A DNA stretch of 64,000 bases from Catellatospora sp. TT07R-123 (GCF_018327705.1 NZ_BNEM01000001.1:2604001-2668000), one strand, 5' to 3'; counted from the stretch's first letter, positions 31,128 to 41,107 are shown. A program made the numbers and translations. Notes: generated from the sequence alone by a model not told the origin.

Positions 31128-34100
31128 TCAGCCCAGGGCGGTCGGGCCCAGGAGGGCCTTGAGGTCGGCCATGAGGGCGGGGACGGGCGCCACACGCATG
31201 GGGCCGAGCCGGTAGGTGCTGGACTTCTGCCCGTTGGTGATCTTCACGTGCACCTCGGCGGGCCCGGGGTGGGTGGACAGGACCTCGCGCAGCCGCTCGG
31301 CCAGCGGCGGGGTGCACCGGTTGGCGGGCAGCGCGAGCACGACGGGCTTGGCGTCGTCGGGAGCCGAGATGTCGGGGATGGACAGGTCCATCGCCATCAT
31401 CCGGGCCTGGTCGTCGCGGCGGTCGACGCGGCCCTTGACCACGACGATGGCGTCCTCGGCGATGTACTGGCCGACCAGGTCGTACGTGTTGGGGAAGAAC
31501 AGCACCTCGACGGCGCCGTCCAGGTCCTCCAGGGTGGCCGAGGCCCAGGCCTTGCCCTGCTTGGTGATCCGGCGCTGGACGCCGGACAGGATGCCCGCCA
31601 GCGTGACGATCTGGCCGTCGGAGACCGAGCCCTCCTCGCTCAGCGCGGCGACGGACATGTCGGCGGCCTTGCTGAGCACGTGCTCCAGCCCGAACAGCGG
31701 GTGGTCGGAGACGTACAGGCCGAGCATCTCGCGTTCGAAGACGAGCAGGTCGGTCTTGTCCCACTCGCCGGCCGGGATGGCCGGGGTGACGACCATGGTC
31801 GGCGCGCCGGCGGTGTCGGCGAAGGCTGCGCCGAACAGGTCGTACTGGCCGATGGCCTCGTTCTTCTTCACGCCCATGAACGAGTCGATGGCGTCGGCGT
31901 GCACCGACAGCAGGCCCTTGCGGGTGTGCCCCATCGAGTCGAACGCCCCGGCCTTGATCAGCGATTCGATGGTGCGCTTGTTGCACGCCACCGCGTCGAT
32001 CTTGCGCAGGTAGTCGTAGAAGTCGGTGAACGCGCCGTGCTCCTTGCGGGCCCGCACGACCGCGTCGACCACGTTGCCGCCGACGTTGCGCACCGCGGCC
32101 AGGCCGAACCGGATGTCGCCGCCGACCGGGGTGAACCGGGCCGTGGACGCGTTGACGTCCGGCGGCAGCACCTTGATGCCCATGCGGCGGCACTCGGCGA
32201 GGTAGACGGCGGACTTGTCCTTGTCGTCGCCGACCGAGGTGAGCAGCGCGGCCATGTACTCGGCCGGGTAGTTGGCCTTCAGGTAGGCGGTCCAGTACGA
32301 CACCAGGCCGTATCCGGCGGTGTGGGCCTTGTTGAACGCGTAGTCCGAGAAGGGGACCAGGATGTCCCACAGCGTCTTGATCGCCTCGTCGGAGTAGCCC
32401 TTTTCCTTCATGCCGCCCGAGAACGGCACGTACTCCTTGTCGAGGATCTCCTTCTTCTTCTTGCCCATCGCGCGGCGCAGCAGGTCGGCCTGGCCGAGGG
32501 TGTACCCGGCCAGCTTCTGCGCGATCGCCATGACCTGCTCCTGATACACGATCAGGCCGTACGTGTCGCCCAGGATGTCCTTGAGGGGTTCCGCCAGCTG
32601 CGGGTGGATCGGCACCACCGGCTTGCGGTTGTTCTTGCGGTCGGCGTAGTCGTTGTGGGCGTTGGCGCCCATCGGACCCGGCCGGTAGAGCGCGAGCACC
32701 GCGGAGATGTCCTCGAAGCCGTCGGGGACCATCGAGCGCAGCAGCGCGCGCATCGGGCCGCCGTCGAGCTGGAACACGCCCAGGGTGTCGCCGCGGGCCA
32801 GCAGCTCGTAGGTGGGCGGGTTCTCCAGCGGCAGGTCCTCCAGCACCAGGGTCTCGCCCCGGTTGATCTGGATGCCCTCCAGGCAGTCGTCCATGACGGT
32901 GAGGTTGCGCAGGCCCAGGAAGTCCATCTTCAGCAGGCCGATGGACTCGCACGCACCCATGTCCCACTGGGTGATGATGGCGCCGTCCTGCTCGCGCTTC
33001 TGGATCGGCAGCACGTCCATCAGCGGCTCGCCGGACAGGATCACGCCGGCCGCGTGCACGCCCCACTGGCGCTTGAGGCCCTCGATGCCCTTGGCCGTGT
33101 CGACGACCTTCTTGGCGTCGGGGTCGGTGTCGTACAGCGTCCGGAACTCGACCGCCTCCGGGTAGCGGGGGTGGCTGCTGTCGAAGATGCCGGTGAGCGG
33201 GATGTCCTTGCCCATGACGGCCGGGGGCATCGCCTTGGTGATCTTGTCGCCGACCGCGAACGGGTAGCCGAGCACCCGGGCCGCGTCCTTGATCGCGGCC
33301 TTCGCCTTGATCGTGCCGTACGTGATGATCTGCGCGACGCGCTCCTCGCCCCAGCGCTCGGTCGCGTACCGGATCATGTCACCGCGCCGGCGCTCGTCGA
33401 AGTCCATGTCGATGTCGGGCATGGAGACGCGGTCGGGGTTCAGGAACCGCTCGAACAGCAGGCCGTGCGCCATCGGGTCGAGTTCGGTGATGCGCAGCGC
33501 GTACGCGATCAGGGCGCCCGCCGCCGAACCGCGGCCGGGACCCACCCGGATCTTCTCCTTGCGCGCGTACTCGCACAGGTCCGCGGTGACCAGGAAGTAG
33601 CCCGGGAAGCCCATCTTGCAGATGACGTCGAGCTCGTAGTCGGCCTGGCGCAGCCGGTCCTCCGGCACCCCGTTCGGGAAGCGGTCGCGCAGGCCGCGGT
33701 GCACCTCGGCACGCAGCCACGACTCCTCGGTGTGGCCCTCGGGCACCGGGAACGACGGCATCAGGTCGCGGTGGGCGAACACGGTCTTGTAGTCGCCGAT
33801 CCGCTCGGCGATCTCCAGCGTGTTGTCGCAGGCCCCGGGCATGATGGCGTCCCACTGGGCGCGCATCTCCTCGGCGGACTTCAGGTAGAAGTCGCGGGCG
33901 TCGAACTTGAACCGCTTGGGGTCGGCCATCGTCGAGCCCGACTGCACGCACAGCAGCACCTCGTGCGCGTCGGCGTCGGCGGCGTACGTGTAGTGCAGGT
34001 CGTTGGTGACGATCGGCTTGAGGTTCAGGTGCTTGCGCAGCCGCTCCAGGCCCTCGCGCGCGGCCTTCTCGATCGAGATGCCGTGGTCCATCAGCTCCAG

Positions 34101-34655
34101 GTAGAAGTTCTCCTTGCCGAAGATGTCCTGGAACTCACCGGCCGAGGCGACCGCCTTGTCGAAGTCGCCGATGCGCAGCCACGTCTGGATCTCCCCCGAC
34201 GGGCAGCCCGTCGTCCCGATCACGCCCTTGCCGTACAGATTGAGCAGCTCGCGGTCGGCGCGGGGCTTGTAGAAGTAGCCCTCCAGGCTCGCCCGCGACT
34301 GCATCCGGAACAGGTTGCGCAGGCCGTCGGCGTCGGCCGCCAGCATCGTCATGTGGGTGTACGCGCCACCGCCGGAGACGTCGTTCTCGCCGCCGTCGGC
34401 CCAGCGGACGCGGGTGCGCTCCTGGCGGGCCGTGTTCGGGGTCACGTAGCTCTCGACGCCGATGATCGGCTTGATCCCGGCGGCGGTCGCCTGCTTGTAG
34501 AAGTCGTACGCCCCGAACATGTTGCCGTGGTCGGTCATCGCCAGGGCGGGCATCCCGAGCCGGGTCGCCTCCTTGAACAGCTCCTTTAGTCTCGCCGCAC
34601 CGTCGAGCATCGAGTATTCGGTGTGCACGTGCAGGTGAACGAAGGAGTCTGACAC
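31128..34655 (-). CDS. dnaE: DNA polymerase III alpha subunit (DnaE1, replicative)
   Basis: The 1175-aa protein is the replicative polymerase core. An N-terminal PHP domain begins VHLHVHTEYSMLDGA. The palm carries GPGRGSAAG and the catalytic aspartates in PDIDMDFDERRRGDMIRY near residue 412. The helix-hairpin-helix/OB region is followed by a C-terminal tail. PHP metal ligands appear intact, consistent with proofreading by the PHP domain as in actinobacterial DnaE1. The GTG at 34655 (VSDSFVHLHVHTEYS) is the conserved start. The long frame upstream of it is the MinD-like gene out of frame. Confidence 0.97.
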   Translation of the reverse strand: MSDSFVHLHVHTEYSMLDGAARLKELFKEATRLGMPALAMTDHGNMFGAYDFYKQATAAGIKPIIGVESYVTPNTARQERTRVRWADGGENDVSGGGAYTHMTMLAADADGLRNLFRMQSRASLEGYFYKPRADRELLNLYGKGVIGTTGCPSGEIQTWLRIGDFDKAVASAGEFQDIFGKENFYLELMDHGISIEKAAREGLERLRKHLNLKPIVTNDLHYTYAADADAHEVLLCVQSGSTMADPKRFKFDARDFYLKSAEEMRAQWDAIMPGACDNTLEIAERIGDYKTVFAHRDLMPSFPVPEGHTEESWLRAEVHRGLRDRFPNGVPEDRLRQADYELDVICKMGFPGYFLVTADLCEYARKEKIRVGPGRGSAAGALIAYALRITELDPMAHGLLFERFLNPDRVSMPDIDMDFDERRRGDMIRYATERWGEERVAQIITYGTIKAKAAIKDAARVLGYPFAVGDKITKAMPPAVMGKDIPLTGIFDSSHPRYPEAVEFRTLYDTDPDAKKVVDTAKGIEGLKRQWGVHAAGVILSGEPLMDVLPIQKREQDGAIITQWDMGACESIGLLKMDFLGLRNLTVMDDCLEGIQINRGETLVLEDLPLENPPTYELLARGDTLGVFQLDGGPMRALLRSMVPDGFEDISAVLALYRPGPMGANAHNDYADRKNNRKPVVPIHPQLAEPLKDILGDTYGLIVYQEQVMAIAQKLAGYTLGQADLLRRAMGKKKKEILDKEYVPFSGGMKEKGYSDEAIKTLWDILVPFSDYAFNKAHTAGYGLVSYWTAYLKANYPAEYMAALLTSVGDDKDKSAVYLAECRRMGIKVLPPDVNASTARFTPVGGDIRFGLAAVRNVGGNVVDAVVRARKEHGAFTDFYDYLRKIDAVACNKRTIESLIKAGAFDSMGHTRKGLLSVHADAIDSFMGVKKNEAIGQYDLFGAAFADTAGAPTMVVTPAIPAGEWDKTDLLVFEREMLGLYVSDHPLFGLEHVLSKAADMSVAALSEEGSVSDGQIVTLAGILSGVQRRITKQGKAWASATLEDLDGAVEVLFFPNTYDLVGQYIAEDAIVVVKGRVDRRDDQARMMAMDLSIPDISAPDDAKPVVLALPANRCTPPLAERLREVLSTHPGPAEVHVKITNGQKSSTYRLGPMRVAPVPALMADLKALLGPTALG

Positions 34656-34711
34656 GCGCGCCAGCCTACCTCGCCGGGCTGTCGGCGACGCGCCCGCCGA
34701 CCCGGTCGGGG

Positions 34712-35737
34712 TCAGCGGACGAACGGCTCCATCATCACCGCGGCGGCGTGCAGCCAGGCGCGCTTGGTCGCGGGCTGGAGGGCGCCGTACTCGATCGAGG
34801 AGCCGGTCTCCAGGGCGGGATCGAAGGGCACCACCACGACCGCGCGGGTACGGGTGGCGAAGTGCCTGCGCAGGTCCTCCAGCATCGGCGACTGGCCCGG
34901 CGTCGCGCACGACAGCAGCGTGACCGCGTTCTCGGCCAGCTTGCCCAGGCCCACCTCGTGCAGCAGGTCGATCATCCAGTCGGCGGTGAACGCGGCGTCC
35001 TCGCGCGGCACGGTGGTGATCACGAGCTGGTCGCAGGCGTTGAGCACGGTCTGCCAGTTGGCGCTCTCGACGTTGTTGCCCGTGTCGACGCAGACCACCT
35101 CGTGGGTGCGGCAGAGCAGCTCCAGCACCCGGCGCACGGTGTGCGTGTCCAGCCGCTGGGCGAAGCGCGGGTTCTCCTCCCCGGCGAGCACGTCGTACGA
35201 CCCGTCGGAGGCGTGGCGCAGGTAGTCGTCGAGCCGGTCCTTCAGCTCGTACGGCGGGCAGTTCTCGATCTCCATCAGGTCGCCGAGCAGGTGCCGGATG
35301 GTGCGGGCGTGCCGGGCGCTGCCCGCGCGCAGCCCCAGGGTGCCGCGCAGCTCGTTGTCGTCCCAGGCCAGCACGCCCCGGCCGCGCACGCTGCCGATGG
35401 TGGCGGCGGCCAGCACGGTGGCGGTGGTCTTGTGCACGCCGCCCTTGGGGTTGGCGAAGGCGAGCACCTTGGGCCGGTCGAGCTGGCCCCGCAGCAGGTT
35501 GACGGCCTGGTCGATCTCGGAGGGCGCGGCGGCCCGCCACTCGACCCGGCCGGTGGGGCCGCCCCCGCCCGCCGACGGCGCGCCGGCGCCCGGACCGGGC
35601 GACGGCCTCAGGTCACCGGGGCGCGGCTTGGCGCGGTCCAGCAGCACCCGCCAGCGCGAGGTGTCCGGCGCCGGCAGGTTGCCCGGCTGGCCCCAGGCGG
35701 TGGGGTCGTCCGGCCCACGCTGCCCGCTGCGCTCCAC
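34712..35737 (-). CDS. MinD/ParA-like ATPase
   Basis: The 341-aa protein has ~90 Pro/Gly-rich residues and then a deviant Walker A motif NPKGGVHKTT (signature Lys98) with His where Gly is usual. Switch-like VVCVDTGNNVESANW and a later VITTVPREDAAFTADW follow. The P-loop ATPase family includes ParA, MinD and EspI-like proteins that act at the membrane or nucleoid. No parB, minE or ESX core gene is adjacent. The neighbour downstream of it is dnaE and upstream is a bitopic membrane protein, which gives no clear functional link. Confidence 0.8.
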   Translation of the reverse strand: MERSGQRGPDDPTAWGQPGNLPAPDTSRWRVLLDRAKPRPGDLRPSPGPGAGAPSAGGGGPTGRVEWRAAAPSEIDQAVNLLRGQLDRPKVLAFANPKGGVHKTTATVLAAATIGSVRGRGVLAWDDNELRGTLGLRAGSARHARTIRHLLGDLMEIENCPPYELKDRLDDYLRHASDGSYDVLAGEENPRFAQRLDTHTVRRVLELLCRTHEVVCVDTGNNVESANWQTVLNACDQLVITTVPREDAAFTADWMIDLLHEVGLGKLAENAVTLLSCATPGQSPMLEDLRRHFATRTRAVVVVPFDPALETGSSIEYGALQPATKRAWLHAAAVMMEPFVR

Positions 35738-35866
35738 GGTGCGCCCTCCCGACCCTGCCCGGACTGATCAAACGCGGCCCAGGCTACGCACCCGGCACCG
35801 GCTTGACCACCCTATGTGCTCGGGCCCCCACTCCTCCAGCCCTGTTTTGCGCCTACCCAGGTGTAA

Positions 35867-36829
35867 CTAGGGTGCCTGGCTGGCGGATATGGCGCTCGGC
35901 GACTCGGCCGGAGTCTCGGGCCCGTCCGACGGCGTGGTCGTCGGTTCGGGTGACGGCGGCGGCCCGGCGGAGCCGGTCGGCTCGGCCGACGGGCTCGCCG
36001 GCGGTGTGGCGGTGGCGGTGGCGGTGGCGCCGGCCGGGGCCTGGCCCAGCTGCTCGGGCAGCGGCGGCAGGAACACCGCCCGGTCGAGGCGGCGCACCTC
36101 GGGAGCGGGGTCGACGGCGCGCACCTCCGGGCGGGCGGCGATCTGGTCCAGCGCGGCCGGGGTCGCCCGGACCACGGCGGCGTACACGCAGGCGCACCCG
36201 GCCCGGTACGCCTCCGCCTCGGCGGCGGCGACCGTGGAGTCGCCCAGGTAGCCCTGGCGCAGGTCGACCTCGGTCGCGTCGGTGGTCTGCAACTTCGCGG
36301 CGACCCGGCGCAGGTCGTCGGCGTCGCCCGCGCGCTTGCGCGCCACCTGCGCCATGCCCGCCACCACGTCGGCGGGGATCGTGAACGCCGGGATGCGCAC
36401 CGACTGGGTCACCGCGCCGCTCAGCGGCACCCGGGCGTAGACCTCCACCACGGAGACGCCGCCGAGCACCGGGGTCAGCCGCTCCGGCGCCAGGTAGGCG
36501 CGCAGGCTGACCAGGGCGTACGTCTCGACCGGCGACGCGGTCGGGCGCTTGAGCAGGCCGGTGAGCTCGGAGCGGGCCTGGCGGGCGTACAGCGGCACGC
36601 TCTGGCCCTGCACGACGCCGACCCGCACCGTCTCCATGGCGGCGCTGTCGGCGGACGGCGCGACCGGGCGGCGGGTCGCCCACACCGCGCCCAGCAGCGC
36701 ACCGATGACGCCGACCACCGCGATGCCGGTCAGCAGCCGCAGCCGTAGCCCGCCCCCGGCCGCCCGCGCGAACCCGCGCGCCAGCCTCGGCACGACCACC
36801 TGGTCGAGATGCCGCAACAACCTCTGCAC
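35867..36829 (-). CDS. Single-pass membrane protein of unknown function with Pro/Thr/Ser-rich tail
   Basis: From a GTG at 36829 (GGAGAGGACC site 3 nt upstream) the 320-aa product has a short basic N-terminus, one transmembrane helix at ~32-51 and an extracytoplasmic region of ~210 residues. It ends in a ~55-residue Pro/Ser/Thr tail. GCACVYAAVVRATPAALDQI is a notable conserved-looking segment. I do not recognise a family. It lies between rluD and the MinD-like ATPase and may be co-transcribed with the latter; a terminator precedes it. Confidence 0.7.
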   Translation of the reverse strand: MQRLLRHLDQVVVPRLARGFARAAGGGLRLRLLTGIAVVGVIGALLGAVWATRRPVAPSADSAAMETVRVGVVQGQSVPLYARQARSELTGLLKRPTASPVETYALVSLRAYLAPERLTPVLGGVSVVEVYARVPLSGAVTQSVRIPAFTIPADVVAGMAQVARKRAGDADDLRRVAAKLQTTDATEVDLRQGYLGDSTVAAAEAEAYRAGCACVYAAVVRATPAALDQIAARPEVRAVDPAPEVRRLDRAVFLPPLPEQLGQAPAGATATATATPPASPSAEPTGSAGPPPSPEPTTTPSDGPETPAESPSAISASQAP

Positions 36830-36851
36830 TGAGGTCCTCTCCAAAGCTGAA

Positions 36852-36884
36852 GCACGGAAGGGCACCGCCGGTGCCCTTCCGTGC
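36852..36884 (-). terminator. Terminator hairpin after rluD
   Basis: A perfect 15-bp stem (36852-36866 with 36870-36884) with a 3-nt loop begins directly after the rluD TAG on the minus strand and is followed by TTCAGCTTT. The very stable stem and its position make it a good terminator of the lspA-rluD transcript. It lies 23 bp before the start of the next gene on the same strand. Confidence 0.85.
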
Positions 36885-36885
36885 C

Positions 36886-37824
36886 CTAACCGGCGTCGCG
36901 CAGCAGCGACAGCGCGTGCGCGAGATCTGGCGGGTACTCGCTGACGAAGCGGACCTCTTCCCCGCTGCCCGGGTGGACGAAACTGAGCTCCCGGGCGTGC
37001 AGCCACTGCCGGGACAGGCCCAGCCGGGCGGACAGGGTCGGGTCGGCGCCGTAGGTCAGGTCACCTACACAGGGGTGGCGCAGCGCGGAGAAGTGCACCC
37101 GGATCTGGTGGGTGCGACCGGTCTCCAGCTTGATGTCGACGAGGCTGGCGGCGGGGAAGGCCTCCAGCGTGTCGTAGTGGGTGATGCTGGGCTTGCCGCC
37201 CGACATCACCGCGAACTTGTAGTCGTGCGTGGGGTGGCGGTCGATGGGGGCGTCGACCGTGCCGCGCAGCGGATCCAGATGGCCCTGGACCACGGCGTGG
37301 TATCGCTTGTCGACCTCGCGGTGCTTGAACGCCCACTTGAGGGCGCTGTAGGCCGACTCGCTCTTGGCGACGACCATCAGCCCGGTCGTGCCGACGTCGA
37401 GGCGGTGCACGATGCCCTGCCGCTCGGCCGCGCCGGAGGTGGCCACCCGCTGGCCGAGCCCGGCCAGGCCGCCGAGCACGGTCGGGCCGGTCCAGCCGGG
37501 GCTGGGGTGGGCCGCTACGCCGACCGGCTTGTCGACCACGACGATGTCGTCGTCGCTGTACACGATGCGCAGGCCCTCGATGGTCTCGACCACGACGGTC
37601 GGCGCCGACGGCGGGGCGGGCAGGGTCACTTCCAGCCAGCTGCCGCCGGAGACCTTGTCGGACTTGCCGCGCGCGGTGCCGTCGACCAGCGCGTCCCCGG
37701 CCTCGACCAGGGTCGCCGCAGCGGTGCGGGACAGCCCGAACAGGCGGGAGACAGCCTGGTCCAGCCGCATGCCGTCCAGCCCGTCCGGGACCGGCAGGCT
37801 GCGGCTCTCGCCCTTCAGGACCAT
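36886..37824 (-). CDS. rluD: RluD-family 23S rRNA pseudouridine synthase
   Basis: The 312-aa enzyme isomerises uridines in 23S rRNA. It has an N-terminal S4-like RNA-binding domain ([30 protein letters not shown]) and the catalytic Asp in [29 protein letters not shown] is the RluA/C/D family signature. The ATG at 37824 overlaps the lspA stop by 10 bp, so the genes are coupled, the common lspA-rluD order. The exact target uridines are inferred from homology only. Confidence 0.94.
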   Translation of the reverse strand: MVLKGESRSLPVPDGLDGMRLDQAVSRLFGLSRTAAATLVEAGDALVDGTARGKSDKVSGGSWLEVTLPAPPSAPTVVVETIEGLRIVYSDDDIVVVDKPVGVAAHPSPGWTGPTVLGGLAGLGQRVATSGAAERQGIVHRLDVGTTGLMVVAKSESAYSALKWAFKHREVDKRYHAVVQGHLDPLRGTVDAPIDRHPTHDYKFAVMSGGKPSITHYDTLEAFPAASLVDIKLETGRTHQIRVHFSALRHPCVGDLTYGADPTLSARLGLSRQWLHARELSFVHPGSGEEVRFVSEYPPDLAHALSLLRDAG

Positions 37825-38465
37825 GCCTGCGAACCCTGCTCGGAGCTGACGCCGGCCGAGTCGGCCTCGCGCTGGTCGCCCGCGGCGGCCTTCTTCTGCT
37901 CGTCCTTGCCCGAAAGGCGCGAGCCGTCGCGCTGGCGGCCGGTCAGTTCGAGCAGGATCGCCAGGCAGACGCCGCCGACCAGGGCCATGTCGGCCACGTT
38001 GAAGATCGGCCAGGTGCGGCCGTACGGGTCGAACAGGCTGAGGAAGTCGACCACGTGCCCGTGGAACGTGCCCGGCGCGCGGAAGATCCGGTCGAGCAGG
38101 TTGCCCGTCACGCCGCCCAGGATCGAGCCGAGGGCCAGCGCCCACGGCAGCGAGCGCAGGCTGCGCGCGGCCCAGACGATCCACGAGATCACGCCCACGG
38201 CGATGATCGGGAAGATGTAGGTGTGGTCGCGGAACAGGCTGAACGCCGCGCCGCTGTTGCGGGTCAGCGACAGGTACAGCGCGCCGCCGAGCAGCCGGAC
38301 GGGCTCGTCCGGGTCGAGCTGCTTGGTGGCGATCTCCTTCGTGACCACGTCCAGCAGCACGGCGAACGAGGCCATCCCGGCGAAGATCGCGATCGCCCGG
38401 CCGTGGCCGATGGCATGTGGGGAGTGCTCCGGCTCCACCTGATGGTTCTCTTCCACCGACAACAC
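37815..38465 (-). CDS. lspA: Lipoprotein signal peptidase (SPase II)
   Basis: LspA cleaves signal peptides of diacylglyceryl-modified prolipoproteins in the membrane. The ~216-aa protein has four hydrophobic helices and the family motifs: [25 protein letters not shown] and [11 protein letters not shown]; the last two carry the catalytic aspartates. The start is uncertain: GTG codons at 38498, 38465 and 38456 are possible, and the CAGGGGA ribosome site favours 38465 or 38456. The C-terminal ~40 residues are a polar extension. Confidence 0.93.
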   Translation of the reverse strand: MLSVEENHQVEPEHSPHAIGHGRAIAIFAGMASFAVLLDVVTKEIATKQLDPDEPVRLLGGALYLSLTRNSGAAFSLFRDHTYIFPIIAVGVISWIVWAARSLRSLPWALALGSILGGVTGNLLDRIFRAPGTFHGHVVDFLSLFDPYGRTWPIFNVADMALVGGVCLAILLELTGRQRDGSRLSGKDEQKKAAAGDQREADSAGVSSEQGSQAWS

Positions 38466-38549
38466 TCCCCTGCCCTGGCGCTCTCGCACCCTGGTCACGT
38501 CCGGCCGACCGCAGGTCGGCGCCGCACTATTCTCTGCGGAACGCCGCTG

Positions 38550-39362
38550 TCAGCGCCGTTCCTCCAACTGCTTACAGGTCACGCACAGTGTCGCCGACGG
38601 GAACGCGGCCAGCCGCTCCACGGGGATCGGATTGCCGCATCGCTCACACCACCCGTAGCTTCCCTCATCGAGACGCTCCAATGCGCGCTCGACCTGGTTG
38701 ATCCGCTCCAGGATGTTGTTGGCCAGCGTGATCTCCTGCTCGCGCTCGAACGTCTTGGTGCCGGTGTCGGCCTGGTCGTCACCGGCCGAGTCGGTCAGGC
38801 GCTCGCGCTGCATCTCGGCGATCTCGACGAGCGTGTGGTCGTACTCCTCCTGCAGCTCGTCGCGACGGGCGGTCAGCGCGACCCGGATCTTCTCCGTCTC
38901 CGCGGCGCTGCGGTCGCCCTTCTTCGCGGCTGCCACGGGCTTTGCGGCGGCGCGGCTTGCGGTCTTGGACTCAGCAGGTTTGACCATGGTCGCTCCCTCG
39001 GCCGCGGTCGTGGCGGCGCTCGGCGTTGCCTGGGCGGGGGGATTTTCCTCCGGCCCGGCGGCGTGCCGCCGGGTGGTCTGGGTGGTCTCGGCGTCGTCGT
39101 GCGCCGCCGTGCTGACCTTCTTCTTCGCGGCCGCCGCCGTCGCCGGGGCGGTCTTGCTCGCCGTGGCCTTCTTCGCGTCGGCGCCCGGCTTGGCCGAGGC
39201 GCGCTTCGTCGTGTCCGAGGTCGCCGTCACCGTCTCCCCCTTAGCCGTGGCCGCCCCCGCAGCCACTGTCTTCACGGAGCGCTCCGGCGCCGCGGTGGTC
39301 TTCGCCGCGGCCTTCTTCGCCGCCGCGCTGGTCTTGCTCCCGCCTGCCCGCTGTTCGGCCAT
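38550..39362 (-). CDS. DksA/TraR-family zinc-finger protein with an Ala/Lys-rich N-terminal half
   Basis: The 270-aa protein ends in a DksA/TraR C4 zinc finger (CERCGNPIPVERLAAFPSATLCVTC) after a coiled-coil-like region (RRDELQEEYDHTLVEIAEMQRERL). Such proteins bind the RNA polymerase secondary channel. The first ~145 residues are low-complexity Ala/Lys/Thr sequence resembling histone-like tails, which suggests DNA or polyanion binding. ATG 39362 follows TGGGGGA. A promoter candidate lies at 39423-39451. Confidence 0.88.
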   Translation of the reverse strand: MAEQRAGGSKTSAAAKKAAAKTTAAPERSVKTVAAGAATAKGETVTATSDTTKRASAKPGADAKKATASKTAPATAAAAKKKVSTAAHDDAETTQTTRRHAAGPEENPPAQATPSAATTAAEGATMVKPAESKTASRAAAKPVAAAKKGDRSAAETEKIRVALTARRDELQEEYDHTLVEIAEMQRERLTDSAGDDQADTGTKTFEREQEITLANNILERINQVERALERLDEGSYGWCERCGNPIPVERLAAFPSATLCVTCKQLEERR

Positions 39363-39422
39363 GGCGTCCCCCAGATGCAAAACGGGCGCGCGGCTCACGC
39401 CGCGCACTCCAATAGGCTGGCA

Positions 39423-39451
39423 AGAATACGGAACGTATGGACGGTCCACAA
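39423..39451 (-). promoter_or_regulatory. Candidate promoter of the DksA/TraR gene
   Basis: On the minus strand TTGTGG (39446-39451) and TATTCT (39423-39428) are separated by 17 nt, 61 bp upstream of the ATG. The -10 box is a good match to TANNNT; the -35 box is moderate. Confidence 0.5.
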
Positions 39452-39600
39452 ACATGCCACGCGAACCCGGCCGGATTCGAGAAAACGTGCCAGCTCGCAC
39501 CGGGACGGCCGCCCTGGGGCGACTTGTCCGGACGGACCTCGGGACGGCAGACCCCGGGGAGCACCGGACCGGCGAAAGCTGGCAAAACGGACTTTATCAT

Positions 39601-41097
39601 CTAGTCCCGGCTCTCCCGGCCGTCCTCACCAAACCAGCTCGCCAGGCGGCCGCGCCTGCTGACCGCGCGCAGCCGGCGCTCCGCCTCGTCCCGTACCGCC
39701 TCGGTCGTCACGATGAGCAGGCTGTCACCCGTACGCAAGCGGGTGTCCCGATCGGGGACGAAGCCGATGCCCGCCCGCAGCACCAGCGTCACCGAGGCGC
39801 CCACCGGCAGGCGCAGCTCGTCCAGGTGCACCCCGGCCAGCCCGGAGCCCTCCGGCACCTCCAGTTGGAGCAGGTCGGCGTGCATGCGCTCCAGCGGCGC
39901 GGTCTCCACCCGCAGCTCCGTCGCCTCCCCCGGCGCGGTCACCCGCAGCAGCCGCGCGACCTGCGGCAGCGTGCCCGCCTGCACCATCGTGAAGACCACG
40001 ACCAGCACGAAAACGATGTTGAACAGCGCCTCCGCCCCGGGCAGCCGCTGCGCCGCCGGGATCGTCGCCAGCACGATCGGCACCGCCCCGCGCAGGCCCG
40101 CCCAGGACAGGAAGGCCTGGTCGCGCCAGCTTACGCCGAACGGTGTCGCGCAGACGAGGACCGACAGCGGCCGGGCGACCAGCAGCAGTGCCCCGCCGAT
40201 CAGGACGCCGGGCAGCAGCACCGGCCAGAGTCCGGAAGGCGACACCTGGATCCCCAGCAGAACGAACAGCCCGATCTGCGACAACCAGGCCAGACCGTCC
40301 GCAAAGCCGAGGATGGCCTGCCGGTGGGGCAGCCGCCCGTTGCCGAGCACCACTCCGGCGGCGTACACGGCCAGGAAGCCCGAGGCGTGGGCGACCGCGC
40401 CCCCGGCGTAGGCGAGCACCGTCAGCCCGACCGCGGCCAGCGGATACAGGCCCGCGGCGGGCAGGGCCGCGCGGCGCAGCAGCGCCCGGCCGATCATCCC
40501 GACCAGCACCCCGATGACGGCGCCGGCGGCCAGTTCGTACGCGATGATCAGCAGCTCGTGCCACCACGGGCCGAGCTCGCCGGGCGTCGAGAGCAGCACC
40601 ACCAGCAGCACCACCGGCGCGTCGTTGATGCCCGACTCGGCCTCCAGCGTCGCCACCGGGCGGGGGCGCAGCCGCAACCGCCGCAGCGTGGAGAAGACGG
40701 CCGCCGCGTCGGTGGAGGCCAGCACCGCACCGATCAGCGCCGCCGTGCGCCAGTCCCAGCCGAGCATCAGGTGCACCGCCACCGCCACCGCCGCGACGCT
40801 GATCGCCACCCCCAGCGTGGCCAGCAGCGACGCCAGCGGCAGCACCGGGCGCAGCATGCTCCACCGGGCGGTCAGCCCGCCCTCGGCGATGATCAGCACC
40901 AGCGCGCAGGTGCCCAGCAACCGGGTCAGTCCCGGATTGTCGAACCGCAGCCCGAACACCGAGCCCAGCAGGACACCCAGCGCGAGGTACACCAGCAGAC
41001 TGGGCACGCCCAGGCGGGTCGACCAGCGCACCGCCGCCACCGCGATCAGCAGCACGGCCGCCCCGACCAGCAGCGCGACGTCCAGGAAGGCGGTCAT
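39601..41097 (-). CDS. Potassium/proton antiporter (CPA family, NhaP2/CvrA-like)
   Basis: The 498-aa protein has about twelve membrane helices and the transport-site motif AESGINDAPVV, plus SWAGLRGAVPIVLA. After residue ~385 comes a cytoplasmic TrkA-C (RCK_C) domain (EVPEGSGLAGVHLDELRLPVGASVTLVLR). This combination is typical of the K+/H+ antiporters that relieve potassium or pH stress. The 5' end lies 10 bp from the DUF167 gene upstream, so they may be co-transcribed. Confidence 0.9.
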   Translation of the reverse strand: MTAFLDVALLVGAAVLLIAVAAVRWSTRLGVPSLLVYLALGVLLGSVFGLRFDNPGLTRLLGTCALVLIIAEGGLTARWSMLRPVLPLASLLATLGVAISVAAVAVAVHLMLGWDWRTAALIGAVLASTDAAAVFSTLRRLRLRPRPVATLEAESGINDAPVVLLVVLLSTPGELGPWWHELLIIAYELAAGAVIGVLVGMIGRALLRRAALPAAGLYPLAAVGLTVLAYAGGAVAHASGFLAVYAAGVVLGNGRLPHRQAILGFADGLAWLSQIGLFVLLGIQVSPSGLWPVLLPGVLIGGALLLVARPLSVLVCATPFGVSWRDQAFLSWAGLRGAVPIVLATIPAAQRLPGAEALFNIVFVLVVVFTMVQAGTLPQVARLLRVTAPGEATELRVETAPLERMHADLLQLEVPEGSGLAGVHLDELRLPVGASVTLVLRAGIGFVPDRDTRLRTGDSLLIVTTEAVRDEAERRLRAVSRRGRLASWFGEDGRESRD

Positions 41098-41107
41098 CGG
41101 GGCGGCC

